A DNA stretch of 64,000 nt, from contig CBDCOW010000001.1 of assembly GCA_965219875.1 (NCBI GenBank), forward strand, positions 558,001 through 622,000, given 5' to 3'. The position numbers and the translations under genes were made by a program. Below are positions 22,909-32,931 of the stretch, piece after piece. Every line of letters starts with the position of its first letter. The first letter of the stretch is position 1. The stretch is from DAOUKH01 sp965219875 (lineage in GTDB: Bacteria > Chloroflexota > Dehalococcoidia > SHYB01). The notes below the pieces were generated by a model that was not told where the DNA came from, ran no database searches, and saw only the letters and a list, made by a program, of their open reading frames with translations.

Positions 22909-25900
22909 CCCACCTCCCCGAGCCGCAGGGCCCGGTGCATGCCGAACCGGATCAGCGCCGCGATCATACCGGCCCCCGCCGCCAGGAACGCCACCGCCAT
23001 CGTGCCGTAGGTTATCGCCAGGGCCACGGGGTTCATCTCCGCGGCGAACGGTGGCAGCACCCGCGCCCCTTCCTCGGTTAGACCCAAGAACGGCATCATC
23101 ACCCCGATCAAGTAGTACCCGATGAGGCCCCCGAGCCCCAGACCGATCACGAGCATCAGCGTCTGTTCAATCAGCACGATCGTCGCCAGCCCGCCCGTCG
23201 AAAGGCCGATGCCGCGCAGCAGGCCGAACTCCACCCTGCGCCGCTGCGCCTGCACGTATCCATACACCCCCACACCGAGCAGCGACGCGAAGAGCACCGC
23301 CGCGAGCGAGATGAAGAGTATGCCCTTCCAGCCCGCCGCCGTCAGCGGGTCGGCCTGAAGGTCCTGTTCGATGGCGTCGCGGTCAATTGCGCCCAGCCCC
23401 ATCGACTGCTGGATGCCGGCGATGAAGCGCTCTCGCTCTGGGCCTTCGAGCCCGGTCGTCACCCAGACCTCGTTCGGCTGCCAGTCCCGCGCCCGGTCGG
23501 CGCGGTTCAGACGTCCGAGAAGGCCGTCGAGATCGAGCACGAGGAACCCCTGCTCGAAGGGATCGAGCGTGGGGAAGAACTCGGCGGTCTCCACGATCTC
23601 GATAGGAATACGGTGACTCGCGATGGAGAGGGCGATCCGGTCGCCGTGCTCCAAGCCCTCCTGCTCGAGCGCTGTCCTGCTCGCCAGCGCGGGCATCGGC
23701 GCCGAGGCGGAACGGGTCTCACCAAAGCTGATTCCATGAGTCGAGCCGAGCCCCGTCGTTCCCCACGTAAACGCCGCCGTGGCACCCTCGCCCCCCGGCC
23801 GCACCGGTCCGGCTTCGAGATGCAGCGCGTCCACCACCGCGACAAGCGCGTCCTCGATCGCCGCCGCCCCCGCCGCCGCGCCAAATTCCTCGACCGGCAC
23901 ACGGCCCCCCGGCGTCACCCCGTGCGCCTCGTCGAGATAAATCGCCCCGGGTTCCAGCGCGGCGCCGCCCATTTGTTCGATGGTGAGCGACACTAGCGCG
24001 ACCGGAGGCTCTGGGGCCACGAAGCGCGCGCGTCCAAATCCGGTCGAGGTGAACGCTGCCTCGTATAGCCGCCACTCGCCCGCCACCAAGCGGCCCATGT
24101 CGTAATCGACATGGCGCCCGTTCGCGTCCCGGACTCGGGCGCGCAGCGTGACGTCCCGCCGCGGAGTCTCCGCCATGAGCCACACGCCAAGGCCCGATGC
24201 GTCGGCGGGAAGGAGGACACCCCTCGTCGGAGCGTCCTCGCGCAAGGTGCTCATCAGCCGGCCCAGCGGTTCACCAGCGAAGTCGTCCCGCCACCAGGCC
24301 ACGTCGCCGAACGTATCGGGGTCCACGCCCAGCACATTAAAGCGGCCCCTCGAAAACAGCCCGAGTAGAGGCCGTCCGGTCGTCCGGAAAGCTGGCGTCG
24401 CCGCCTCCCCGATCCCACCAAACTCCTCGTCGAACGCCGTCGACGGACCGCTGCGGGCGAGGTCGGCGCCCTCGAACAAGACGTCGCCGCCGGAGGCATA
24501 GCGCGCGCGGTCGGCGTAGTTGCGGTCGAGCGTGGCGCCGAAGTTGATGGCGAACATCGCCACGGCGCCGGCGAGCAGGAGCAGCAGGAGCGGCCTCGTG
24601 AACGGCGCGGGTTCTCGGGACATCCGCCACAGCGCCAACGGCGCCGCGGCGTGGCGCAGACGGGAGACCGCCCAGCCAAGAACGGCCGTCATCATGGGGA
24701 AGAACCGCAGCAGGAGTAGCGCGGCGGCCAGTAGGAAGAGCGCGGGGGCGGCCAGCAGGACTTCGTCCACCGCCTCGCCGGCGAAGAGCGCGTCCGTCAC
24801 CACCGTGCCCCGCGAGGCAAGCTCCCAGAACAGCAGGCCGGCGATGAGGCCCAGGAAGATATCGAGATAGTAGCGCGTAAAGAACGGCGCCCCGCGGGGC
24901 CGTGACAACTCCGTGTGATGCGTGAGGGGGTTCAGCCCGGCCGACCCGACCGCGGGCAGCAGCATCGCGGCGAGGGCCAACGCCGCCCCGCCCAGGGAAA
25001 GGCCATAGGCGGCTGGGGTCAGGCTCACCGGCAGCACGCCCTCGTTGAAGGCCGAGAACGCCGGCGTGAATCCCATCAAGCCGGTCACGGCGAACGCGAT
25101 GGGCGGACCGGCGAAGAACGCCGCAACCGCGATGAGACCTGCCTCGCTCAGATACAACAGGAAGACCTGCCCCCCATCAGCCCCCCGCGAGCGCAGAAGC
25201 GCAACCTCCGCCGCGTTCCGTTCAACCACGACGTTGGACGCCATGACCAGGTAATAGAGGACGACCCCCAACATCATTACAAGAAGCACCGAGAGCGGGA
25301 TGCGCCCGAACAAGTCCCGCGTCTCGAAATTCGCCAGCGCCCCGTCGAGCCCGGTCACCGAGCGGTAGCTTGCAAGCCTGGCGCGGAGATGATCGTCTGT
25401 CCGATCGAGGCCGAACCTCGCCAGGCCTGCGCTGTCGGCGTCGATTAGTGCCGGGTCGACGAACAGCCCCCACGCATAGTCCGACTTCATGCTGGGAAAG
25501 AGGCGCCCGACGCCCCGGAAGAACGTCTCTTCCGGCACGTACATGGCGATGAAGTTGTCCTCGCGCGTCGATTCCACGTAGCGTTGCAGGTCCCTCCGCC
25601 AGAACCGCGCCTCCGCGTCGACGGGCCGCACGACGCCCGTGATCCGCGCCACTGCGTAGGCGGTCACGTCTTCCCAGTAGGGCACGGCCATCAGCCGGTC
25701 TCCGACGGAGAGGCCCTGCCGCTGCGCCGTCCGCTCCAGCACCACCACTGGTATCTCCGGGAAGCCGAGCGGCTTCTCGTCTGCGTCCAACTCGACGCCG
25801 ACGGTCTCGGGCCAGCCGCCCTCGACCAACGAAACGTGCTCGTCGAACAGCGTCTGATAGAAGAAGAAAGCGCGCAGCCGGGGATCGATGCGGTCCTGTT

Positions 25901-26297
25901 CGTCGCCGACGATGTTCTCCGGCGAGGCGTCCACCGGCGCGCCGCCGCGCCCCACGTCGTTCACGAAGAACGTCGCGCCCTCCAAGCTTCGAGTCGAGCC
26001 CTCGACGAACCACTCGACGTTCCGCGAGATAGCGAGGTCGACCTCGCTCTGGATGGTCCGGTAGGACGACTCGCGCGACGGCGCGAAGCTCGATATCAGG
26101 TCCACGTCGAGCTCGTGCCGCGCCTCACCCTCGAACGAGCGGTCGAGCCCGAGTTGGCGGACGGCATCGCCGTAGATCGACGAGCTCGAGAGGATCGCCG
26201 AGGCGATGACGGCGCCGGCGAGCAATGGCGCGAGCAGCCGCCAGCGGTGCCGGGCGCGCCGGGCCGCGAACCGCGTGATGCCGAGGAGCGCGCCCAT
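22905..26297 (-). CDS. Large FtsX-like ABC permease, 1130 aa
   Basis: Two FtsX-type membrane blocks frame a big extracytoplasmic part. Residues about 18-40 are the first helix. A three-helix FtsX unit lies near 330-470 (PLSVLLVMMLGVVLYYLVMASNVV), a second helix group at 480-600, and the last FtsX unit near 1000-1120 (LFISLAAVLFASLLGVGVYGYVQ). The outside region near 690-740 holds a beta-sandwich-like segment, TLRARVRDANGRHVDYDMGRLVAGEWRLYEA. It is paired with the 1115-residue paralogue just upstream and the two ATPases downstream, so they probably form one heteromeric exporter. Confidence 0.88.
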   Translation of the reverse strand: MGALLGITRFAARRARHRWRLLAPLLAGAVIASAILSSSSIYGDAVRQLGLDRSFEGEARHELDVDLISSFAPSRESSYRTIQSEVDLAISRNVEWFVEGSTRSLEGATFFVNDVGRGGAPVDASPENIVGDEQDRIDPRLRAFFFYQTLFDEHVSLVEGGWPETVGVELDADEKPLGFPEIPVVVLERTAQRQGLSVGDRLMAVPYWEDVTAYAVARITGVVRPVDAEARFWRRDLQRYVESTREDNFIAMYVPEETFFRGVGRLFPSMKSDYAWGLFVDPALIDADSAGLARFGLDRTDDHLRARLASYRSVTGLDGALANFETRDLFGRIPLSVLLVMMLGVVLYYLVMASNVVVERNAAEVALLRSRGADGGQVFLLYLSEAGLIAVAAFFAGPPIAFAVTGLMGFTPAFSAFNEGVLPVSLTPAAYGLSLGGAALALAAMLLPAVGSAGLNPLTHHTELSRPRGAPFFTRYYLDIFLGLIAGLLFWELASRGTVVTDALFAGEAVDEVLLAAPALFLLAAALLLLRFFPMMTAVLGWAVSRLRHAAAPLALWRMSREPAPFTRPLLLLLLAGAVAMFAINFGATLDRNYADRARYASGGDVLFEGADLARSGPSTAFDEEFGGIGEAATPAFRTTGRPLLGLFSRGRFNVLGVDPDTFGDVAWWRDDFAGEPLGRLMSTLREDAPTRGVLLPADASGLGVWLMAETPRRDVTLRARVRDANGRHVDYDMGRLVAGEWRLYEAAFTSTGFGRARFVAPEPPVALVSLTIEQMGGAALEPGAIYLDEAHGVTPGGRVPVEEFGAAAGAAAIEDALVAVVDALHLEAGPVRPGGEGATAAFTWGTTGLGSTHGISFGETRSASAPMPALASRTALEQEGLEHGDRIALSIASHRIPIEIVETAEFFPTLDPFEQGFLVLDLDGLLGRLNRADRARDWQPNEVWVTTGLEGPERERFIAGIQQSMGLGAIDRDAIEQDLQADPLTAAGWKGILFISLAAVLFASLLGVGVYGYVQAQRRRVEFGLLRGIGLSTGGLATIVLIEQTLMLVIGLGLGGLIGYYLIGVMMPFLGLTEEGARVLPPFAAEMNPVALAITYGTMAVAFLAAGAGMIAALIRFGMHRALRLGEVG

Positions 26298-29200
26298 CAG
26301 ATGTCACTCCCCTCGCGCAGCGTCCGCCATGCCTCTGTCTTCGCATAGCGCCACGCCGCCCACGCCAGCAGTACGATGGCGGCCCCGGCGGCGGCGAGCG
26401 CGACCCACGCTACCCCGCTCCAATCCGTCTGCGCCGCGAACGGTGGCAGGACGTTCCGCCCCCGCTCGGTGTGCTCTAAGAACACGATCATCATCGCGTG
26501 GGCCCGGCTGCCAATCAGCCCTCCGATCAGCGCCCCCGCGCCGATGATGGCGGCGTGGACGCAGCCATGCGCCAGAAGATTCGCCCGTCCCGACAACCCC
26601 AGCGCGCGCAGCACCGCGAACTCGCGCCGCCATCGGTACGACGCCGCGTAGGTGTAGCCGAGGTACCCGCCCGCGGTCAGCACCACGAGCACGAGCAGGA
26701 TCGAGAAGGACACGCCCCGGCTCCCCACACCCACCAGCGGATCGGAGACCAAGTTGAGCAGCTCCGCGTCGCCCTCGATCACGACGTACTGGCGAAACGG
26801 CGAGGCGCGGATGCCATCCAGAAAGGCGGCCCGCTCCGCCTCGTCGTCGCTCAGCGACAACCACACCTCGTTGGGCCGGGCCTGCGCCCCACGGAACAGG
26901 TTCGCATAATGCAGCAGCGTATCGAGGCTGCCCAGCACGAACGGCCCCGACGGGTCCATCGTGGGGAAGAACTGGATCGAGTCCACAATGGTCACCGGCA
27001 TCGGCACGCCGGCGACGCGCACGTCTACGGTGTCGCCGGCGCGGCGGCCCGTCTGCGCCAGGAAGCCTTCGCTCCCGATCACGGGCAGCGGTTCGTGATA
27101 GTCGGCGGGATAGATACCCCGCCTCCCCACGCCAGAGACCGCTTGCCACGAGAGCTCGAGCGTCGGCGCGCCGCCACGCGTGACCTCCGTATCGGCCACG
27201 ATCTCTTCGCCCACGAGTTGGCTCGTCCTCATCACGCCCCAGCGGGTCGTGGAATCGAGGGCGTCGACGACGACGCGCCGGCCGCCGGCCGTGGCGGTCA
27301 GGTCCGACAAGTTGAACCGCCCCGAGCTACTGAACCCGTCCACCAGCACGTCCATCGGCGCGGGGTCGTCGGGAAAATCGAGCTCGAAGATGAAGAGCGA
27401 TTGCAGCGTGAGCGCCCCTTCGAGCGGCCCGTGGCGCGTGCCGATCTCGGCTTCGAGGTAGCGCCACTCGGTGAAGTCGAGCCTACCGAGCCGGAACCGC
27501 CGGTCCACGCCCGCCTCGTCCCGGACGCGCACCCACAACGACTTGCTTAGGTACTCCTGGTCGGGGCGGATCCAAACGCCCAGCCGCGTTGTTCCTTCAG
27601 GAAGATCAAGGCCGCGCAGGATCGACCGCCCCGCCTCGACCTTCCTCAGCAGTGTAAAGAGATCGGTATCGGAGAAATCCTCGCGGTACCAGCTCACACG
27701 GTGAAACTTGAGCGTGTCGACGGCGAGAAGCTGGTAATCGCGCGCCGAGGCGAAGGCGCCGGGGCCGGTCCGGTAGACAGCGCCCGCGACATCCACGCCG
27801 GCGTAGGACTCGAACTCTCCGGCGATGTCGGCGTCCGCGGTGAGCCCGCGTGGCAAGCCGACAAGGCGCGCGTCGCTCCCCGCGAAGTACAGGCCGCGGT
27901 CGGCGAAGCTCCGCTCGATCGTCTCGTGGTAGCTCGCCGCGAACATCCCCATCCCCGCCGTCAGCGAGATGATCAGGGCGGGGCGCAGAAAGGCCGCGGG
28001 ACTCCGCGCCATCGTCCAGAGCCCAATGGCGGGCCACGCCCTTGTCGAGAAGCGTGATACCCCGAACGAGACGGCGTCGAGCAGGTACGGTGCCGCCCGC
28101 AGAACGAGTAGGGCGAGCGAGGCCATGAGCAGCACGGGCGCCGCGAGAAGCAACTCGTCGATGGAGTCCTCACCGAAGATGCGCTGCGTCACCAGCGAGC
28201 CGCGCTGGGTGAGCTCCCAATAGAGAAGCCCGGTCACGGCGAGCAGGAACACGTCGAGGTAGTAGCGGTGGAAGCCGAGGAGTCGGCCGGGCCGGCCCGC
28301 GGCCGAGCGGGCGTCCAGAACGTTGAACCTTGCCCCCTTCAGCGCGGGAGCCGCGAGCGCCGCGAAGGCCAGCGCCCCGCCGATGACCGCGAAGACCCAC
28401 ACCGACGCAGTCATCTCGGCGGGCAGGGGCGCGCCGCCGGTCACGTTCCCAAACGGCGGCGCGCGTCCCAGTTGCGGGACCAGGGCCCAGGCAAGGAGCG
28501 GCCCCGCCGCCACCGCCGTGGCGCTCAGGACCAGCGCCTGCCAGAGGTAGATCCCGACCGCCTGCAGGCCGTTGGCCCCGCGCGACCGGAACAGTGCGAT
28601 CTCGGAAAGCTGCCGCTCGACCGCCGCGTTGCCGATCACGACTAAGTAGAAGAGCGCTACGCCCGACACCGTGATCGCCATGATCAGCACCGGGATACGG
28701 CTGAAGAAGAGCTTGTCTTCGTAACGTTCCAAGGTGCGCGTCAGCCCCGAAAGCACCGTCGAGCCGGGGAACCTGATGGGGACCTCGTCCTCGAACGTCG
28801 TCATCGCCTCGCGGAGCGCTCCGGCCTCGGTCGCCTCGATGTTGCTGCCGTCGAGGAAGAAGTAGAACCAGTAGTCGGCGCGCAGGCCCCGCCGCCCGCC
28901 GGAGAGGTCGGTGAAGAACGTCTCGTGGGGCGCCACCAGCGGGACCATCGGGAGCTCCTCGCCCGTGGTGAAATCGGCCTGGAGCGAGAACGGGTCGGCG
29001 ACGAACTGCCAATAGCGGTCGCGCCGGTCGAGCGGCTCGACGATGCCGACGATCACCGTCTCGACGCTCACGCCGGTGCCGTCCCGTCCCGTGGAGAGCG
29101 CGATGTGCCCCCCGAGGCCGGCGCGCAGAGAGCGCGCTGAGTTCGCCCCCAAGGCCACCTCCACCGCGCCGCCGTCCGCCGACGCTCCCGCGCGGGGCAA

Positions 29201-29644
29201 CCGTCCTTCCAGCACGCGCACGCGCGGCTCATAGGCATCGAACGACTGGATACGGCCGCGTATCGCGCCGCTGAAGATACTCTCCTCGGGGAGCGCGGCC
29301 CACACCGATGAAGTGGCCAACTGCGACCCCTCGGCCTCGATATATGGCCCCGCGGCTTCGCCGATCCGCTCGCGCACGTCCGCTTGTGTGGCCGTGAACA
29401 CACCCCGGCCGGGAGGTCGCCCCGGCACAAGCACGGCCACGTCGATGACGCCGGTTCGCTCGTACTGGAGAGCGTGCCGCAGCCCCAACTCGCTCAACGC
29501 GTTCAGATAGAGCGGCGAGCCCGCCAGCACCGCTGTGGCGAGGAGCACGCCGGCAAAGAGCGCCGCCAAGAAGCGTGCGTCGGACCGGGCGCGCCTCCAG
29601 ATCAGCACCAACGGCGACGTGACGGCTGAGAGCATGCGGCTCAT
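26297..29644 (-). CDS. Large FtsX-like ABC permease, 1115 aa
   Basis: First gene of the ABC operon. The start at 29644 (MSRMLSAVTSPL) has CAGGAG seven bases upstream; an earlier ATG at 29665 lacks one. Architecture follows its paralogue: N-terminal helix ALFAGVLLATAVLAGSPLYL, an FtsX unit with RIPVLIMAITVSGVALFYLV, central helices, an outside segment with LWVRVRDEAGVDRRFRLGR and EWRYLEAEIG, and a C-terminal FtsX unit. Its stop and the next start share position 26297. A TATACT-type -10 (29668-29673, minus strand) may drive the operon. The substrate is unknown. Confidence 0.88.
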   Translation of the reverse strand: MSRMLSAVTSPLVLIWRRARSDARFLAALFAGVLLATAVLAGSPLYLNALSELGLRHALQYERTGVIDVAVLVPGRPPGRGVFTATQADVRERIGEAAGPYIEAEGSQLATSSVWAALPEESIFSGAIRGRIQSFDAYEPRVRVLEGRLPRAGASADGGAVEVALGANSARSLRAGLGGHIALSTGRDGTGVSVETVIVGIVEPLDRRDRYWQFVADPFSLQADFTTGEELPMVPLVAPHETFFTDLSGGRRGLRADYWFYFFLDGSNIEATEAGALREAMTTFEDEVPIRFPGSTVLSGLTRTLERYEDKLFFSRIPVLIMAITVSGVALFYLVVIGNAAVERQLSEIALFRSRGANGLQAVGIYLWQALVLSATAVAAGPLLAWALVPQLGRAPPFGNVTGGAPLPAEMTASVWVFAVIGGALAFAALAAPALKGARFNVLDARSAAGRPGRLLGFHRYYLDVFLLAVTGLLYWELTQRGSLVTQRIFGEDSIDELLLAAPVLLMASLALLVLRAAPYLLDAVSFGVSRFSTRAWPAIGLWTMARSPAAFLRPALIISLTAGMGMFAASYHETIERSFADRGLYFAGSDARLVGLPRGLTADADIAGEFESYAGVDVAGAVYRTGPGAFASARDYQLLAVDTLKFHRVSWYREDFSDTDLFTLLRKVEAGRSILRGLDLPEGTTRLGVWIRPDQEYLSKSLWVRVRDEAGVDRRFRLGRLDFTEWRYLEAEIGTRHGPLEGALTLQSLFIFELDFPDDPAPMDVLVDGFSSSGRFNLSDLTATAGGRRVVVDALDSTTRWGVMRTSQLVGEEIVADTEVTRGGAPTLELSWQAVSGVGRRGIYPADYHEPLPVIGSEGFLAQTGRRAGDTVDVRVAGVPMPVTIVDSIQFFPTMDPSGPFVLGSLDTLLHYANLFRGAQARPNEVWLSLSDDEAERAAFLDGIRASPFRQYVVIEGDAELLNLVSDPLVGVGSRGVSFSILLVLVVLTAGGYLGYTYAASYRWRREFAVLRALGLSGRANLLAHGCVHAAIIGAGALIGGLIGSRAHAMMIVFLEHTERGRNVLPPFAAQTDWSGVAWVALAAAGAAIVLLAWAAWRYAKTEAWRTLREGSDI

Positions 29645-29744
29645 TCGCGCTCCTGAAAAGGCCAACAGTATAGGCGCTGCCTTCGCTGAGCGCGTTCCGC
29701 GCAGTCCTCCCCATCAACGGCGTCGATGGAGCGGCGGGCGCGCG

Positions 29745-29750
29745 TATAAT
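29745..29750 (+). promoter_or_regulatory. Putative -10 box TATAAT
   Basis: CGCGTATAATCG, 47 bp before the DUF1015 ATG, in the divergent gap between it and the ABC operon. Confidence 0.5.
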
Positions 29751-29797
29751 CGACCCGGCGCTTTCTAGAGAACCTCCACCCAAGTCAGGAGTGCTCC

Positions 29798-31129
29798 ATG
29801 GCGGATGTGTGGCCCTTCGCCGGTCTCCGGTTCGATCCGGCGCGCGCCCCCCTCGGCGCGGCGCTCTGCGGACCGTTCGACATGATCTCGCCCGGCGACC
29901 GCCGCCGCCTGCTCGACGCCGGCGGAGTCAACGCGGTGCGCCTCGAAGCGCCCGACCCCGCGGCCCTGCCCGACCCCTACACCAACGCGGCACAAACCCT
30001 CGCCGCATGGCTCGCCGACGGCGTGCTCCGCCAGGACGAGGCCCCTGCCTACTACGCGGTGCGCCATCGGTTCATCCATGAGGGCCGACCCTATACGCGG
30101 ACCGAGCTGCTCGGCGCCGTACGGCTCAGTCCACTGAGCGCCGACGGTCCGGTGCGCCCTCACGAGGGAACTCGCAGCGGCCCCAAGGAGATCCGCTTGA
30201 AGCTGATGCGGGCCACGAGCGCAAACTTCAGCCCCATCATGACGCTCTACCGCGGCTCCGCCGGTCTCGCAGACCTCCTCGACCGCGCCCTCGAAGCCCC
30301 CGCGGCACGCGCCGAGATCGGCAGCGGCGAGTCCTTCGAGATGGCCGCGCTGACCGCACCCGAGCACATCGCCGCCATCTACCAGGCCCTCGCCGGCTCC
30401 CCCCTCTACGTCGCCGACGGCCACCACCGATACGAGACGGCGCTCCACTACGCCGCATCCATGAACGGCTCGGCGGGCAACGGCGGGACCGGCGCCGCCG
30501 CCCACAACTTCCTCATGACCGCCGTCGTGGCGATGGACGACCCCGGCCTGCTCAACCTGCCCTACCATCGCCTGCTCCGCGGGCTCGGGCCCGAACAGAT
30601 CGAACGCCTTCAAGTCCGCCTGGCCGAGTGCTACGTCGAGGAGCGCCGCGCGGCGGAAGCCGACCCCACCGCCATCGCCAGCCGCGCGCTGGCCGACCTT
30701 GAAGACGATGAGGCGGTCTTCTCCGTTTGGGGCCTTGATCCCGGCGTCTTGACCACGCTGCGCCTTCGGGACGACGCGCTCGTCGCCGAGGTCGCGGCGC
30801 GCACCGGCCGGTCGCGCGCGGGGGCCGGCCTCGCGCCCGCGCTCTTCCGCGAGACGCTCCTTATCCCCGTGCTCGGTATGGACGAGGAGACGGCGGAACG
30901 CGAAGGGCTCCTATCCTTCGAGACGAGCGCCGTCAAGGCCGTCGAGCGCGTCTCGCGCGGCGAGGCGCAGATCGCCTTCCTGCCCAAGGCAGTCCCCATG
31001 GACGTCTTCCGGCAGGTCTCCGACCTCGGCGAGCGGCTTCCCCCCAAGTCGACCTGCTTCTATCCCAAGCTGGCCACCGGGCTCGTCTTCCGCCGCCTTC
31101 AGGGAGAGTTGGCAAGCCCTAGCCGCTAG
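29798..31129 (+). CDS. DUF1015-domain protein
   Basis: A 443-residue member of the DUF1015 family. It shows the family N-terminal strand pattern and FDMISPGDRRRLLD, MRATSANFSPIMTLYRG, and the diagnostic VADGHHRYETALHY (about residues 205-218). HGTRSGPKE-like HEGTRSGPKEIRLKLM also matches. Function is not settled; the family is widespread in anaerobes and Chloroflexota, and some relatives are treated as ParB-like kinases. It stands as a single gene. Confidence 0.88.
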   Translation: MADVWPFAGLRFDPARAPLGAALCGPFDMISPGDRRRLLDAGGVNAVRLEAPDPAALPDPYTNAAQTLAAWLADGVLRQDEAPAYYAVRHRFIHEGRPYTRTELLGAVRLSPLSADGPVRPHEGTRSGPKEIRLKLMRATSANFSPIMTLYRGSAGLADLLDRALEAPAARAEIGSGESFEMAALTAPEHIAAIYQALAGSPLYVADGHHRYETALHYAASMNGSAGNGGTGAAAHNFLMTAVVAMDDPGLLNLPYHRLLRGLGPEQIERLQVRLAECYVEERRAAEADPTAIASRALADLEDDEAVFSVWGLDPGVLTTLRLRDDALVAEVAARTGRSRAGAGLAPALFRETLLIPVLGMDEETAEREGLLSFETSAVKAVERVSRGEAQIAFLPKAVPMDVFRQVSDLGERLPPKSTCFYPKLATGLVFRRLQGELASPSR

Positions 31130-31190
31130 GCTATCGTGTCCGCGCCGTGGGCGAGCGCGAACGGCGGCCCAAGGCGGGGGGAGGCGTTCC

Positions 31191-32042
31191 ATGACGTCGA
31201 AACCGCAAGATTTCACCGATCGCTACGTGCAGGTCGGCTCGCTGAAGATGCACTACCTCGATTGGGGGAACCACGGCGCGCCCCAGATGCTGCTCCTCCA
31301 CGGCGGCTCCCAATCGGCGCACAGTTGGGACGAGTTCTCCCGCAACATGCGGAGCGACTTCCACGTCATCGCGCTTGACCAGCGCGGCCACGGCGACACC
31401 GACTGGTCGCCCCGCTGCGTCTACACCCTGCGGGCGCACCTCCGCGACATCACCTCCTTCGTGAAACAGGTGGGTCTCAACCGGTTCGTCCTCGTCGGCC
31501 TCTCGATGGGCGGGATGAACTCCTACGCCTACACCGCGATACACCCCGAGGAGGTCCGCCGCCTCGTCATCGTCGACGTCGGCCCGGAAATGATGAAGAA
31601 GGGCGGCGAAGCCATCCGCCGCTTCACCAAGGTGCAGCGGCTCCCCAGCTTCGAGGCCTTCGTGGAGCGCTCGCTGAAGTACAACCCCTTGCGCACCGAG
31701 GAGCAGATCCGCGACCGGCTCTCCCACCACCTGCGCGAGTACCCCGACGGCAATTGGGGCTGGAAGTGGGACCACCGCCGCTTCGGCAAGCAGGTCGGGC
31801 CGCGCGACCCCAAAGACCTGTGGGCCGACGTCAACCGAATCCGCACGCCGACGCTGCTGGTGCGCGGAGCGAAGAGCGACATCTGGTCCGCCCGCGCCGC
31901 CGAGCGCGTCCGCGACGCGATCCCGGGCAGCTCCCTCGTCACCGTCGAGAACGCTGGCCACACCGTCGCCGGCGACAACCCCCCGGCCTTCTACGCCGCC
32001 GTCAAAGGCTGGCTCCAAGACAGCGGCGCCTGGCCGAACTAG
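31191..32042 (+). CDS. Alpha/beta hydrolase
   Basis: A 283-residue alpha/beta-hydrolase. The oxyanion-loop HGGSQSAHSW comes first, then ALDQRGHGDTDW, the nucleophile elbow VGLSMGG (Ser about residue 106) and the catalytic His in VENAGHTVAGDNP near the C-terminus. LLVRGAKSDIWS provides the acid position. The layout resembles C-C bond hydrolases and epoxide hydrolases of ring-cleavage pathways, but the substrate is unknown. A GGGGGGAGG site precedes the ATG. Confidence 0.88.
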   Translation: MTSKPQDFTDRYVQVGSLKMHYLDWGNHGAPQMLLLHGGSQSAHSWDEFSRNMRSDFHVIALDQRGHGDTDWSPRCVYTLRAHLRDITSFVKQVGLNRFVLVGLSMGGMNSYAYTAIHPEEVRRLVIVDVGPEMMKKGGEAIRRFTKVQRLPSFEAFVERSLKYNPLRTEEQIRDRLSHHLREYPDGNWGWKWDHRRFGKQVGPRDPKDLWADVNRIRTPTLLVRGAKSDIWSARAAERVRDAIPGSSLVTVENAGHTVAGDNPPAFYAAVKGWLQDSGAWPN

Positions 32043-32102
32043 GCCCCCCGCCCAGCGCCGGGCCCAACCCCGCCCACAACCTGCCCGCCAGCCGCGGCAC
32101 GA

Positions 32103-32894
32103 TTACCGCATAAGGGCGCCGGCGTTGGCGTCGACGATAGCGCCGACCAGGGGCTTCGAGGCGTCCGTGGCCAGGAAGAAGATCACGTTGGCGATCTCCT
32201 CCGCCTCGATCAGGCGGTTCATCGGCGACTTCGCCGACATCCGCTGACGGGCGGCCTCGACGGTGATCCCTTCTTGCACCGCCACGCGCTCGAAATATCC
32301 CGTGAGGGCGGTGGTGAGGATCGCGCCGGGATTCACCGCGTTGACCCGCACGTTCTGCGGCCCAAGCTCGGTCGCCAGCGACTGCGTAAAGCCCCACAGC
32401 GCAAACTTCGAGGCCCCGTAGTGCGCCAGCCCCGGCGTCGCCCGCCGCCCCGTCTCCGAGGCCACGTTGACGATCACGCCCCCGCCGCTCTCGATCATGG
32501 GCGGCGCGAGCTCTCGCACGCAGAGGAACGTGCTCCGGCAGTTCAGAGCGAAGACGCCGTCCCAGTCCTCGACCGGCAGTCCGAGGATCGGGCCGCGGTA
32601 GCCGCCCCCGCCGCCCGCGTTGTTGATCAGGATATCGACCCGGCCGAACCGCTCCACGACCGCGCGAGCCATCGCCTGCACCTGCGCCTCGTTCGTGACG
32701 TCCGTCGGGACGGCGAGGGCCTCGACGCCCAGCGCTCGTGCCTCCTCGGCCACCCCCTCGATCTCCGACGGTGTCCGTGCCGCCAGCGTCACCGACGCGC
32801 CGGCCCCTGCCAGCTTCAGCGCCGTGGCGCGGCCGATTCCTCGGCCCCCGCCGGTGACCACCGCCACCTTGCCCGCCAGTTCTCCGTTGCTCAT
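32103..32894 (-). CDS. SDR-family oxidoreductase
   Basis: A 263-residue classical short-chain dehydrogenase. The NAD(P)-binding motif VVTGGGRGIGRATAL, LINNAGGGGG and the catalytic YxxxK in HYGASKFALWGFTQ are all intact, with Ser in NVASETGRR. VNAVNPGAILT is typical. It follows a second SDR on the same strand (37 bp gap), so the two are probably co-expressed. The alcohol or ketone substrate is unknown. Confidence 0.9.
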   Translation of the reverse strand: MSNGELAGKVAVVTGGGRGIGRATALKLAGAGASVTLAARTPSEIEGVAEEARALGVEALAVPTDVTNEAQVQAMARAVVERFGRVDILINNAGGGGGYRGPILGLPVEDWDGVFALNCRSTFLCVRELAPPMIESGGGVIVNVASETGRRATPGLAHYGASKFALWGFTQSLATELGPQNVRVNAVNPGAILTTALTGYFERVAVQEGITVEAARQRMSAKSPMNRLIEAEEIANVIFFLATDASKPLVGAIVDANAGALMR

Positions 32895-32931
32895 ACGCCT
32901 CTCCTTCGCCTCCGCTAAGCGCGCCGCGCCG

